Shown piece after piece: positions 15,966 through 24,879 of a stretch of 64,000 nt of DNA; position 1 is the stretch's first letter; every line of letters starts with the position of its first letter. The translations under genes and the position numbers were made by a program. The DNA is taken from contig NZ_BAABWJ010000005.1 in the NCBI RefSeq assembly GCF_040372805.1, positions 62,001 to 126,000 on the forward strand, given 5' to 3'. Below the pieces are notes generated by a model. It was not told where the DNA came from. It saw only the letters and a list, made by a program, of their open reading frames with translations, and ran no database searches. This DNA is from Pseudoteredinibacter isoporae_A (lineage in GTDB: Bacteria; Pseudomonadota; Gammaproteobacteria; Pseudomonadales; Cellvibrionaceae).

Positions 15966-17225
15966 ATGCACAGCAGAGATCGCTTAATTACCGGGCAGAA
16001 CCCCCTTTGTAGAACCTTTGATATCGTCGCGGCCTGTACCGGTCTGCTTGCCTGCAGCCCAATCTATGCCTTGTCGGCCCTGCGCTCCTATTTCCGTTCA
16101 GAGTCCTGTCTGAGAAAAGAGATGGCGCTCGATGCATTGCAACGCCCCGTTCACCTCTTATACCTGCGCAATACCGATTATGCCGGCTGTGGGCTACTGC
16201 TCAGTGTTCTGCAAGGAAAATTGAGTGTCTTTGGAATCGATCGCCTGCCCGTGAACGCAAAACTCGAACGCCTTTCGATGGACCAGGAAACTCGCGATTG
16301 CGCCCCAGCGGCAGGAATTCTGAGCCTCGCAAACAGCCATCGTAATATCGGGCTGATTCCGCCGAATGAAAGCCTGGGTCTCGAACAACAGCTCGATTCT
16401 CTGCGCGGTTTTCGATATCTCAGCTCCCTGTTCCGAGCCGTGTTTACCCAGTTGTGTTTCTCAGGAGAAAAACTGCGCCGCCCCTCATCGTTCTATTTGT
16501 TTGGTTTGCGCATTAACAATGACAGCATGCAGGACGCTCTGAATTGGTTGTTCAGCCCTTACAGCGGTGAGTGTGAAACGGCTGTTTTTGTCAATGTGAA
16601 TTCCATCAATTTGTCACATCAGGATCAAGAATTGAAATCGGCCATCAATCAGGCTGACCGAGTCTTCGCCGACGGATCGGGTGTACGTCTTGGCGCTCGC
16701 AAACAGGGTGTGCATCTGAAAGGCAACATCAATGGTACCGATTTATTACCTTTGCTGTGCGAACGTGCTCAGGAAAGCGGATTGAAAATATTTCTATTGG
16801 GCTCAAAACCCGGCGTTGCTGCGCAAGCCGCGCGCAATCTGTGTAAACGTTATCCCTTTATCCATATTGCCGGTGTTCAGCACGGTTATATCGACAACGA
16901 TGACGATGGCCGCCAGAAAAAAGAACTGGTGGAAAAAATAAATCGCAGTCACGCAGACATTTTATTACTCGGCTTGGGTTCGCCCGAGCAAGAGCAGTGG
17001 TTGCAGCGTAATCGTAAACACTTACGTTGCCGTAAGGCACTCGCGGTCGGCGGCCTGTTCGATTATTACTCCGGCAACATTCCCCGTGCACCGCTGTTTT
17101 TACGCGAAATGGGTTTTGAATGGTTGTGGCGTTTAGCACAAGAACCGCGCCAGAAATGGCAGCGTTATGTGTATGGCAACCCATTATATCTGTTTCGATT
17201 GTTCCGTCTTAAGCGTAGCCAGTAA
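15966..17225 (+). CDS. WecG/TagA/CpsF-family glycosyltransferase with an N-terminal degenerate sugar-transferase domain
   Basis: A 419-residue protein, well above the roughly 240 residues usual for family GT26. The C-terminal part (about 165-415) is a full GT26 domain: FVNVNSINLS, FADGSGVRLGAR, INGTDLLPLLCERA, KIFLLGSKPGVA and LLGLGSPEQEQWL. The N-terminal 160 residues resemble a shrunken polyprenyl-phosphate sugar transferase: CRTFDIVAACTGLLACSPIY like the membrane hairpin, and LLLSVLQGKLSVFG like the motif before the 'GPRP' site. The catalytic Asp-Glu pair of that family aligns with Ala73-Gly74, so this part is probably inactive and may serve membrane or substrate docking. An active priming enzyme is encoded 12 bases downstream. 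Confidence 0.82.
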   Translation: MHSRDRLITGQNPLCRTFDIVAACTGLLACSPIYALSALRSYFRSESCLRKEMALDALQRPVHLLYLRNTDYAGCGLLLSVLQGKLSVFGIDRLPVNAKLERLSMDQETRDCAPAAGILSLANSHRNIGLIPPNESLGLEQQLDSLRGFRYLSSLFRAVFTQLCFSGEKLRRPSSFYLFGLRINNDSMQDALNWLFSPYSGECETAVFVNVNSINLSHQDQELKSAINQADRVFADGSGVRLGARKQGVHLKGNINGTDLLPLLCERAQESGLKIFLLGSKPGVAAQAARNLCKRYPFIHIAGVQHGYIDNDDDGRQKKELVEKINRSHADILLLGLGSPEQEQWLQRNRKHLRCRKALAVGGLFDYYSGNIPRAPLFLREMGFEWLWRLAQEPRQKWQRYVYGNPLYLFRLFRLKRSQ

Positions 17226-17237
17226 GGAGAAATAACC

Positions 17238-17924
17238 ATGATGAATTCACGAGTAGATTTTCACTTTATTGATAAGCCAGGCGAGTTACTGATTCCCAGA
17301 AGCTGGCGTGCCCATCAAAACGGTCACCAGGGCCTGCCAATGTTTTTGCAGCAAAGCATCGCCTTTTTAATTTTATTGATACTAAGCCCGTTGCTACTGT
17401 TGATTATTTTGGCCATACGATTGGAATCTCAAGGTGGTGCCATCTATAAGCAGGTGCGCGTTGGCAAACATGGGGAGCATTTTGGTTTTTACAAACTGCG
17501 TACTATGTATACCGAAAACGATCCGAAGTATATTGCACCCAATGCCAGTGAAAGCAACCGTGAGGGTATCTGCCTGAAATTCAAAAAAGATCCACGCATT
17601 ACCAGGCTTGGCTATTACTTACGTCGCTATTCTCTGGATGAACTGCCCCAGCTGTGGAACGTTGTGTGCGGCCAAATGGCTCTGGTTGGCCCCCGCCCTG
17701 CCCTTACCCGTGAAGTGGCGCAATACGCGTTAAGCGATATGGCTCGGCTAAAAGTTCTGCCTGGAATTACAGGTCTTTGGCAGGTATCCGGGCGCGCTGA
17801 TATTGCATTCGACCAGCAGCTGGAACTGGACAAACGTTATATTGCTGAGCAGAGTCCAGTTAACGATCTGTTCATTCTTCTGCTCACTGTTCCCGCGGTT
17901 CTTTCTGCAAAAGGCGCTTACTGA
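17238..17924 (+). CDS. Undecaprenyl-phosphate sugar phosphotransferase (priming glycosyltransferase)
   Basis: A 228-residue bacterial sugar transferase, probably the enzyme that starts each repeat unit by moving a sugar phosphate onto undecaprenyl phosphate at the inner membrane. It has one N-terminal membrane hairpin (about 35-58, IAFLILLILSPLLLLIILAI), then VRVGKHGEHFGFYKLRTM, the catalytic SLDELPQLWNV, MALVGPRPAL and PGITGLWQVSGR. The large periplasmic domain of WcaJ-type enzymes is missing, as in short PglC/EpsL-type proteins. AAGGAG precedes the ATG. It is the last gene of the cluster and follows the GT26 gene by 12 bases. Confidence 0.9.
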   Translation: MMNSRVDFHFIDKPGELLIPRSWRAHQNGHQGLPMFLQQSIAFLILLILSPLLLLIILAIRLESQGGAIYKQVRVGKHGEHFGFYKLRTMYTENDPKYIAPNASESNREGICLKFKKDPRITRLGYYLRRYSLDELPQLWNVVCGQMALVGPRPALTREVAQYALSDMARLKVLPGITGLWQVSGRADIAFDQQLELDKRYIAEQSPVNDLFILLLTVPAVLSAKGAY

Positions 17925-17936
17925 GCGCCGCGTTTT
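17913..17936 (+). terminator. Weak terminator at the end of the polysaccharide cluster
   Basis: GGCGCT and AGCGCC form a six-base-pair stem that spans the stop codon of the priming transferase, preceded by AAAA and followed by GCGTTTT. The short stem and interrupted T run make efficient termination doubtful. Confidence 0.35.
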
Positions 17937-18043
17937 CAATGGGTTCAAGTTCAGCGGCTTCGCGTATAAATTAGACATGTTTCTGCTTTAGTTTGTACGC
18001 CCTTTGCACTATTATCCCTGCGCCTGTACCCATTGGAGCCACC

Positions 18044-18916
18044 ATGCCTGTTCGTCTGATTCTCATTGCCCTCCTGGCTGTTAGCAGCATGTCGATGGTA
18101 CCGGTATTGGTAAAATCCACCTCCGCCAATGAAATCAGTATTGGCATTTTCAGATTGGGAATTGCCCTGCTTCTGATCAGTCCCTTTGTGTTTTACAAAC
18201 AGCTACTGATGAAACTGAGCCGTACGCAATGGCTTGGGCTCATGTGGATTGGATTGTGTTTTGGCGTGCACTGGCTAACCTATTTCTACAGCATCAAAGC
18301 CGCCGGGGCGGCGCTAGCGGCCATTGCCGTATCGACCTATGGAGTGCACCTGCTGCTGTTGAATGTCATGTTCAAGCGCTATCGCATTCGATACTCAGAA
18401 TGGCTGGCCATCGCTTTGTGTATTTGCGGTTGTATTATGGTGGCGCCACCGCTTAACTGGCAGGAAAGCAGCACGCCGGGATTGCTTGTCGGCTTGCTCA
18501 GTGGCTTTCTATATGGGGCTATGCCCTTGTTGCACCAACGCGCAAACGAACTCCCCACCATGACGCGGACCTGGGGGCAATTTGCATTCGCATTACTGGT
18601 GTTTTTGTTATTCGCCGCTGATTTTGACACGCCAGAAACAACGCTGGATTTGCACAAACTTCTCGCTCTCGGGGTCATTTGTACGGTGTTGGCTCATGGC
18701 CTATGGGTCAAGGCAAGTACGGAATTACCCGCCCTGTTCACTGCAATGATTTATTATTTGTATGTGCCTCTGGCCATGATCTCCAGTTATCTGATCTTAG
18801 ATGAGGAGATCAACATGCACATGATTCTCGGGGCGGCCTTGATTATCTCGGCCAATAGCGCATTGGCTCTGCTGCAATGGCAACGTCAACGTAAAACTAC
18901 GCTTGCTCCTGACTGA
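18044..18916 (+). CDS. EamA/DMT-family membrane transporter
   Basis: A 290-residue inner-membrane protein with about ten helices in two EamA-like halves, typical of the drug/metabolite transporter superfamily. The first half contains VKSTSANEISIGIFRLGIAL and a FYSIKAAGAALAAIAVST-type segment, and the second repeats the pattern near ALFTAMIYYLYVPLAMISSY and ends at LILDEEINMHMILGAALIISA. The start is the ATG at 18044 with GGAG upstream; an upstream in-frame start lacks a site. Its 3' end overlaps the convergent VOC gene by 20 bases. The substrate cannot be inferred. Confidence 0.85.
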   Translation: MPVRLILIALLAVSSMSMVPVLVKSTSANEISIGIFRLGIALLLISPFVFYKQLLMKLSRTQWLGLMWIGLCFGVHWLTYFYSIKAAGAALAAIAVSTYGVHLLLLNVMFKRYRIRYSEWLAIALCICGCIMVAPPLNWQESSTPGLLVGLLSGFLYGAMPLLHQRANELPTMTRTWGQFAFALLVFLLFAADFDTPETTLDLHKLLALGVICTVLAHGLWVKASTELPALFTAMIYYLYVPLAMISSYLILDEEINMHMILGAALIISANSALALLQWQRQRKTTLAPD

Positions 18917-19778
18917 TCAATAAGGTCGCTGCACCGCAGTCATGGCTTTTGAGCGTCGCAACCCGGCTGTGCCTCTTTCGCCCTTTTCTCGCCTTGCTGA
19001 CGTCAACCTGACCTTCTTTCAAACGCTCCAAACAAGGATCAAGGCGCGGAACGGCCAAAGCGATGCCCCAGAAGTAATCCGCCTTAGCTTTTTGTTCTTC
19101 CGACAAAAATTCCATCACTTCCAGGATGTTCGCACCGACACGATAAAACAATTGCCGCACACCCCACTCTTCTCGGCATTGATCCAGTCTCAAGGACAAA
19201 CCAAGCTGCTCAGATAAGCAAGCTTTCAGCGCATCGCTGTCACGAGTATTCAGTACAATGTGGTCGACATCATCGATCACGCCCATCGACTGATTTGAAT
19301 CGATCGCGACAGCAAAGGGCCGCTGCAATCGATCACAGGTCTCTACGGCGAAGAGCCCCAAGCCCAGGCAATGCTCCTCTGTCAGCTGAATCATGCGTGA
19401 GCGACTGAGGTAGCTATCTCCTTTGATATCCCCTTTGAACTCTTCCACCATGACGCCCCGCTCGTTCAGTGCGGTTTGGCATTCGTCCAGCTGTTGGCTG
19501 GCGAAAGCGATGGCCATCAATCCTTCACCGTGATTCCGTAACTGCCATTGGGCACGCCGGAACAAAGGGTTATTGCCCTCATGACCCGCGAGTGGACTGA
19601 TCAGTTCAATACAGCTATGCAATAGACGAAACCGACAATAGGCCACGCCCAGCGTGGTGTCTGAGCCTTCTTCACTGGGCTCTCGCCCCAACACGGCACG
19701 ATAGGCATCGCGACCACGGTCCAGATTTTGGACTGCCAGCATAACCCGATCTATAGCGTTGAACATGGACACAGTCAT
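18897..19778 (-). CDS. VOC (glyoxalase-like) superfamily protein
   Basis: A 293-residue soluble protein with two glyoxalase/VOC-like halves. The first starts FNAIDRVMLAVQNLDRGRDAY with GREPSEEGSDTTLGVAYCRF, and the second starts VIDDVDHIVLNTRDSDALKA and ends around ANILEVMEFL. These are the usual VOC beta-alpha units that carry metal ligands, but I cannot assign all ligands. GAGGAG precedes the chosen ATG by five bases; an upstream in-frame start at 19829 has no site. The reaction is unknown, as this superfamily includes dioxygenases, isomerases and resistance proteins. It is monocistronic. Confidence 0.7.
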   Translation of the reverse strand: MTVSMFNAIDRVMLAVQNLDRGRDAYRAVLGREPSEEGSDTTLGVAYCRFRLLHSCIELISPLAGHEGNNPLFRRAQWQLRNHGEGLMAIAFASQQLDECQTALNERGVMVEEFKGDIKGDSYLSRSRMIQLTEEHCLGLGLFAVETCDRLQRPFAVAIDSNQSMGVIDDVDHIVLNTRDSDALKACLSEQLGLSLRLDQCREEWGVRQLFYRVGANILEVMEFLSEEQKAKADYFWGIALAVPRLDPCLERLKEGQVDVSKARKGRKRHSRVATLKSHDCGAATLLISQEQA

Positions 19779-20306
19779 ACTCCTCAAATCGCTCAAACGG
19801 CTCAATAAACCGCAACCCTGTGGAGCCAATAGGGCTGTCCGGTTACCAGCGGTAATCGTTAGTGATCACTAAAACAATAATGATGAATGGTGATCCGACA
19901 ATGGTGTGCAGTCTATCCTAAGGACTACACTGTTCTTAGAGCGAATAGAGACAAATACTCCCCGCATATAGATAGATTTAATTATTATATGCCTGTCAAT
20001 AACTTAGGGGGTATATTCAAGTTCATATCAAGGAGGATTTACGGTGATTATCGACTTTTCAAGCCATTGAGCAGCGAGTAAGGGGTTGTAGCAATAAACC
20101 CAATTTGTAGGAATTTTGTACGGAACATTAGGCATTTACCGCAAAAACCACTCTTATCGTGGAGGGTCGGGAGCAAACCGGCTAATATTGAGTCTATAAG
20201 TCCGTACTTATGTTGATCAAGCCACTTGCAGTAGGCCATAGCTCACTCAGCGCCGGTTCAGATCACAGGATGTAACAATAATACCCCTCCGGGTTTAATA
20301 GCGATT
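19779..20306. other. Gene-free stretch between divergent genes, with a 14-base palindrome
   Basis: About 530 bases, visibly A+T-richer than the flanking genes. The one clear element is the perfect palindrome TTAGTGATCACTAA at 19859-19872, about 81 bases upstream of the VOC gene, which may be a regulator-binding site. A 64-codon frame at 19887-20081 lacks convincing signals and I do not call it. I find no RNA-gene fold, insertion sequence or repeat array. Confidence 0.5.
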
Positions 20307-22466
20307 ATGATTATGAGAAAAACTGCCTTATCTCTCTGCGTACCACTGTCCGTATTCATGGTAAGCACGGCCTTAAGTTTATTCCCAAGTTCAGCTGAGG
20401 CCCTTCAGAAGCTGAGCTACAACAAAGATCAATCAAAAACCGCGCAAGACATACTCGAAACTCTCAACAGCCAACACTATCGCCGTCAGAATATCGATGA
20501 CGCGCTGTCACAGCGGCTGTTTGATGAATACCTCGATCGACTCGATCCCTACAAAGCGTATTTTCAGGCTCAGGACATAGCCCTGTTCTCCGAATACAAG
20601 CGCCAGTTCGATGATCAACTGCGAGCCGGCTCACTGGATGCCGGTTACGATATTTTCAATCTGTTTCGCCAACGCCTGAGTGACCGCACTCAATGGATTC
20701 TCGATCAGCTGAACAGCACCGACTATCACGTCGATTTCAGCAAAGATGAGCAATTGAACCTGGACCCGGATTTACGACGTTGGGCGCAATCCAAAAATGA
20801 TCTGGATGAATTCTGGCGCAAGCGCCTGAAAAGCGATCTGCTCAACCTCAAGCTCGCTGACAAAGACCTCGCTGAAGCCAAGAAAACTCTGAAGCGCCGT
20901 TACAGCAACCTATTGAAGCGTGTCGAACAACAAGACACACACGATGCGTTTGAAGCGTATATGAATGCACTGGGTGCACTGTACGATCCTCATACCAATT
21001 ACCTCTCTCCCCGCACCATGGAGAACTTCAATATCAATATGTCCCTCTCCCTGGAAGGTATTGGTGCGGTGTTACAGACTGAAGATGAATACACGAAGGT
21101 GGTTCGTATTGTCAGTGCCGGCCCCGCCGATAAACAAGGTGAGTTAAAACCTTCTGATCGTATTGTGGCCGTTGGCCAGGGTCGTGAAGGTGAGATGGTG
21201 GACGTTATCGGCTGGCGCCTCGACGAAGTGGTGCAGCTCATTCGCGGTAAAAAAGGCAGCGTAGTGCGCCTGCAGGTCTTGCCCGACGGTGAAGACAGCG
21301 GCTACAAAACAGTAGAGATTCGCCGTAACAAGGTGAAACTTGAAGAGCAAGCGGCCCAAAGCCATGTCTTTGAAGTAAGCGATGGCGACAAATTGTACAA
21401 ACTGGGCGTCATCAACCTGCCTGCTTTTTATCTGGATTTTAGTGCCTACCGCCGCGGAGACCCGAACTTTAAAAGCACCACTAAAGACGTTTTGCGTTTG
21501 CTCAATGAGTTGAAAATGGCCAAAGTGGATGGCGTCATTCTCGATTTGCGCAATAACGGCGGCGGCTCTCTGGAAGAAGCCACCTGGTTAACTGACCTGT
21601 TTATCCATAGCGGTACTGTGGTCCAAATTCGCAGAGCCAATCAATCCATCAGCCGCACGCACCGTTCGCGCCGCCCCCCTGTTTACCAAGGACCACTGAT
21701 GGTTCTGACCAATCGCTTGAGCGCCTCGGCTTCAGAAATCTTTGCCGGAGCGATTCAGGACTATGGTCGCGGCCTGGTGGTCGGCACACAGACCTTTGGC
21801 AAGGGCTCGGTACAATCGTTAAGTCCCGTTCATCAGGGGCGTCTGAAAATTACTGAGTCCAAGTTTTATCGTGTGTCCGGTGACAGCACCCAGCATCGTG
21901 GGGTACTGCCCGATATTGCCCTGCCAACACTGGTGGATGTGGATGAGGTCGGCGAAAGCGCCTATGACAATGCCCTGGCCTGGGACACGATTCATCGCGT
22001 CCCACACGGTACCTACGACAATATCGCCAACATTAAGCCTGCGCTGAAAAAACTCCACCAGAAACGAGTGGATAAAGACCCTGATTTTATTCACTTGCTG
22101 TCACAACTGGATATTATTGAAAAACAGCGTGAGAAAAAATTCGTCTCCTTGAACGAAGATACCCGTCGTGCGGAAAAGAAAGCCCGCGAAGAACAAGCGT
22201 TTGTGCTTGAAAACAAGCGTCGTGCGGGCAAAGGTATGGAACCCTTTGTCGATATCGAAGCTTACAAAAACGACGGCAAGGAAGAGGATGAAAGCACCGA
22301 GGAAGAAAACACCGCGCAAACCCAGGAACCTGAAAGCCGGATTAATCCGGATAAAGATCCACTTTTGATGGAAAGCGGATATATAATGGCAGACTTTATA
22401 CGCTTGCAGTCTGAGCGTGGGCAATTCGCAAAACGCCCACAATCTCCGAAGGTAAGCAAACGTTAA
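20307..22466 (+). CDS. prc: Carboxy-terminal processing protease (Tsp/Prc, peptidase S41)
   Basis: A 719-residue periplasmic serine protease with a Ser/Lys dyad that degrades or trims periplasmic proteins from their C-termini. The signal sequence is MRKTALSLCVPLSVFMVSTA, preceded by an alternative start two codons upstream. The N-terminal Tsp helical domain contains LSYNKDQSKTAQDILETL. The PDZ domain (about 235-335) contains GIGAVLQTEDEYTKVVRIVS. The protease core has VDGVILDLRNNGGGSLEEA, SASASEIFAGAIQDYGRG with the nucleophile, and TQTFGKGSVQ with the lysine. The C-terminal DUF3340-like part is charged. xthA starts 24 bases downstream. Confidence 0.93.
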   Translation: MIMRKTALSLCVPLSVFMVSTALSLFPSSAEALQKLSYNKDQSKTAQDILETLNSQHYRRQNIDDALSQRLFDEYLDRLDPYKAYFQAQDIALFSEYKRQFDDQLRAGSLDAGYDIFNLFRQRLSDRTQWILDQLNSTDYHVDFSKDEQLNLDPDLRRWAQSKNDLDEFWRKRLKSDLLNLKLADKDLAEAKKTLKRRYSNLLKRVEQQDTHDAFEAYMNALGALYDPHTNYLSPRTMENFNINMSLSLEGIGAVLQTEDEYTKVVRIVSAGPADKQGELKPSDRIVAVGQGREGEMVDVIGWRLDEVVQLIRGKKGSVVRLQVLPDGEDSGYKTVEIRRNKVKLEEQAAQSHVFEVSDGDKLYKLGVINLPAFYLDFSAYRRGDPNFKSTTKDVLRLLNELKMAKVDGVILDLRNNGGGSLEEATWLTDLFIHSGTVVQIRRANQSISRTHRSRRPPVYQGPLMVLTNRLSASASEIFAGAIQDYGRGLVVGTQTFGKGSVQSLSPVHQGRLKITESKFYRVSGDSTQHRGVLPDIALPTLVDVDEVGESAYDNALAWDTIHRVPHGTYDNIANIKPALKKLHQKRVDKDPDFIHLLSQLDIIEKQREKKFVSLNEDTRRAEKKAREEQAFVLENKRRAGKGMEPFVDIEAYKNDGKEEDESTEEENTAQTQEPESRINPDKDPLLMESGYIMADFIRLQSERGQFAKRPQSPKVSKR

Positions 22467-22490
22467 TAATCTGCGAGTGTTATTTGCTTT

Positions 22491-23303
22491 ATGCGCGCTA
22501 TTTCTTTCAATACCAACAGTATTCGTATGCGCCTGCACCAATTGCAGGCCCTGAAAGATACTCATCAGGCTGACTTCATCGGTATCCAGGAAACCAAGGT
22601 GACCGATGAAGACTTCCCCATCGCTGACATTGAAGCCTTGGGCTATCACGTTGCTTTTCACGGCCAGAAAACCCACTACGGCGTTGCCCTCTTGAGCCGT
22701 CACCCGTTTAAAGAAACCTTCAAAGGTTTCAGCGGCGACAGTGAAGACAGCCAGCGTCGCTTTATCGGGGGGCGCTTTGATGTCGATGGTAAAGAAATTA
22801 CGGTCTTAAACGGTTATTTCCCACAGGGCGAAAACCGCGAGCACCCCGTTAAGTTTCCGAACAAGCGAAACTTCTACGCAGACCTGATGGGCTTTTTGGA
22901 CGCGCACTGCAAACCGGAAGATAATCTTATTGTCATGGGCGATATGAATATTTCTCCTGAAGATATTGATATCGGTATAGGCGACAGCAATCGCAAACGC
23001 TGGCTGAAAGATGGCAAGTGCAGCTTTTTACCGGAAGAACGTGAGTGGCTGAAAACCCTATCTGATTGGGGGCTAAGCGACAGTTACCGTGAAATCCACC
23101 CTGAGCGAGACGATAAATTCAGTTGGTTTGACTATCGCAGCCGCGGCTTTGAACGTGAACCTAAACGTGGACTGCGTATTGATTTGATTATGCACACAAA
23201 ATCACTCGGTGAGACACTGCAGGATGCCGATATTGATTACGATGTGCGAGGCATGGAAAAGCCTTCGGATCACTGCCCTATATGGGCCCAGTACGATTTT
23301 TGA
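22491..23303 (+). CDS. xthA: Exodeoxyribonuclease III
   Basis: A 270-residue AP endonuclease and 3'-5' exonuclease of the exonuclease III family, acting in base-excision repair. Signatures run in order: ISFNTNSIRMRLHQL, DFIGIQETKVTDEDFP with the metal-binding Glu, GVALLSR, IVMGDMNISPEDIDIG with the catalytic Asp-x-Asn, FSWFDYRSRGF, GLRIDLIM and the terminal SDHCPIW with the catalytic Asp-His. The length equals E. coli XthA. It lies 24 bases after prc and is followed by a clear terminator, so the two may be co-transcribed. Confidence 0.93.
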   Translation: MRAISFNTNSIRMRLHQLQALKDTHQADFIGIQETKVTDEDFPIADIEALGYHVAFHGQKTHYGVALLSRHPFKETFKGFSGDSEDSQRRFIGGRFDVDGKEITVLNGYFPQGENREHPVKFPNKRNFYADLMGFLDAHCKPEDNLIVMGDMNISPEDIDIGIGDSNRKRWLKDGKCSFLPEEREWLKTLSDWGLSDSYREIHPERDDKFSWFDYRSRGFEREPKRGLRIDLIMHTKSLGETLQDADIDYDVRGMEKPSDHCPIWAQYDF

Positions 23304-23326
23304 TTTTATTTTCAAAATTGCCTAAC

Positions 23327-23363
23327 AAAGGTCTGCGCTTGCAAATAAGCCCAGACCTTTTTT
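23327..23363 (+). terminator. Rho-independent terminator after xthA
   Basis: AAAGGTCTG pairs with CAGACCTTT, with an inner GCTT/AAGC stem, and a T run follows on the plus strand. It closes the prc-xthA unit. Confidence 0.8.
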
Positions 23364-23510
23364 ATTGCCCGCAATTATTTGTAGTTCACACCCCAATCTA
23401 TGACCGATTTTAGCGATTAGAAGACACTAGTTCTCACTAGTTTTAGCACTACTCCAAACCCCCTTGCTTGTCGACAATAGTGTATCCCTCCCAACTCTAA
23501 AGCACAGGAT

Positions 23511-24275
23511 ATGCGCCGCTTCTTTTTCACTTCGCTTCTTGCCGTTTATACCTCTTTGCTCGGCTCAATCAGTATGGCGCTCAGTTATTCAGGCACTTGG
23601 GACAGCCAGAACAACGGCCACGCTATCGCCCTCCCCGTGCAGGCTGACTTGCGACACGACCAGCAACAACTGAAGGGTTCAATTGTGGTCGACAACTACC
23701 GCTATGAGCTCCAGAGCCACTTACAGGGCAGCTCGTTCCGGGGCCTACTGACGGATCAATCGGGTGCCCAGGTTCCCGTGCAAGCGCAGCTCCATGCCGA
23801 TCGCTCAATCAATTTGCGTATCTACGTACAAGGGGCATTCGCAGAACCGCAAACGTTACAGCTGCGCCCTGACGGCAATCAAACCCAGCCTCAGGAACGT
23901 CAACCTCAGGCACATCAGTCCCAAGCGCAACAATCTCTGGATTATCAATTGATTGGGCGTTGGGTTTATTCAGAATCTTATACCAGTGGAGAGTACGCTT
24001 TTGGCTCCCAGGACTGGGTAGAGCTGAGCTCAAATGGTGAAGTCCACAGTGCCAGTCAAAGCTTCGGTGGCGGCCCAGACAGCAACGTCATTTCTGGAGC
24101 TCAACCTGAACTCGTCGGGCGGTGGCGAGTTCAACAAAATACCAATGGAGACCGCCTATTGTCTCTGCAAGAGAGCGGCCAATGGTATGTGTACGGGCGT
24201 TACTATATTGAACATGGTCGCATGCTGATTACTCGCCCCAACGGTGAAAAAGAATTCTGGCGGCAACATCAATGA
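23511..24275 (+). CDS. Exported protein of unknown function
   Basis: A 254-residue protein with a signal peptide (RRFFFTSLLAVYTSLLGSISMALS, cleavage likely near residue 24). The mature part has two beta-rich halves joined by a Gln/Pro-rich linker at about 120-145 (QPQERQPQAHQSQAQQS). The second half starts LIGRWVYSESYTSGEY and contains a lipocalin-like GRWRVQQNTNGDRLLSL pattern, but I cannot place it in a family. AGGA precedes the ATG. Its stop overlaps the start of the next gene (ATGA), so the two are translationally coupled and probably act together in the envelope. Confidence 0.7.
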   Translation: MRRFFFTSLLAVYTSLLGSISMALSYSGTWDSQNNGHAIALPVQADLRHDQQQLKGSIVVDNYRYELQSHLQGSSFRGLLTDQSGAQVPVQAQLHADRSINLRIYVQGAFAEPQTLQLRPDGNQTQPQERQPQAHQSQAQQSLDYQLIGRWVYSESYTSGEYAFGSQDWVELSSNGEVHSASQSFGGGPDSNVISGAQPELVGRWRVQQNTNGDRLLSLQESGQWYVYGRYYIEHGRMLITRPNGEKEFWRQHQ

Positions 24276-24871
24276 ATACCGCGACCCTGCTTCTGATTTT
24301 ACTGGGCGGCGCGCTGGCAGCGGCGGGATTATACGCGATTTACGTAAGCCTTAAGCGTTTTCTGCGCCGTCGCCCGGAAGATGATTTCAGTCATAACTTC
24401 ACCCCTTTGGCAATCGGCACTATTTTTTGCTTGTTGTCTCTCTATTGCTGGACAGAGTTGAATCGGAATAGTCACAGTGAATTGTTGTATTCAACTCACC
24501 TGGCAGGCAGTTCACTGGATGAAAATAAAAACGTAAAGCTCAACATTGCCATTGATCAACGCGGACCTATACTGCTTGAGATCAATCCAGTTGCCAGCGA
24601 CCAAGCTGTTAAAAAAGCCCTGAGTTATTCGGTGCAGATTAAAGATGAAAAAGGCGCATTGATTTTCAGCCAAAGCCGAGAGCACCGTTTGTACCAGGCA
24701 CCGAATAAGCACAAACCCGGCCAAGCTCAAAAAGCCAAAGTTCAACAATGGTTACAGCTGCCCGGCATTCACATTAGCCCTACCGGGCAATTCATTACCG
24801 TCTTGCTGCAAGACCTGGATGTCCCAGGAGCTGATTTGAATATTACGGTACGCCGCAGTAACAACAGTTGA
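24272..24871 (+). CDS. Membrane protein of unknown function
   Basis: A 199-residue protein with two N-terminal membrane helices, at about 3-25 (TLLLILLGGALAAAGLYAIYV) and 46-64 (PLAIGTIFCLLSLYCWTEL), separated by a basic loop (KRFLRRRPED). The remaining 130 residues are soluble and probably periplasmic, with an alternating beta-like pattern. It starts within the stop codon of the exported protein before it. No family is recognised; the pairing is the only functional hint. The gene ends eight bases from a convergent monooxygenase gene. Confidence 0.7.
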   Translation: MNTATLLLILLGGALAAAGLYAIYVSLKRFLRRRPEDDFSHNFTPLAIGTIFCLLSLYCWTELNRNSHSELLYSTHLAGSSLDENKNVKLNIAIDQRGPILLEINPVASDQAVKKALSYSVQIKDEKGALIFSQSREHRLYQAPNKHKPGQAQKAKVQQWLQLPGIHISPTGQFITVLLQDLDVPGADLNITVRRSNNS

Positions 24872-24879
24872 AAGCTTGC

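Noticed and set aside
19887..20081. 64-codon plus-strand frame in the gene-free stretch
   Set aside because: No ribosome-binding site, biased composition typical of A+T-rich non-coding DNA, and no partner gene.
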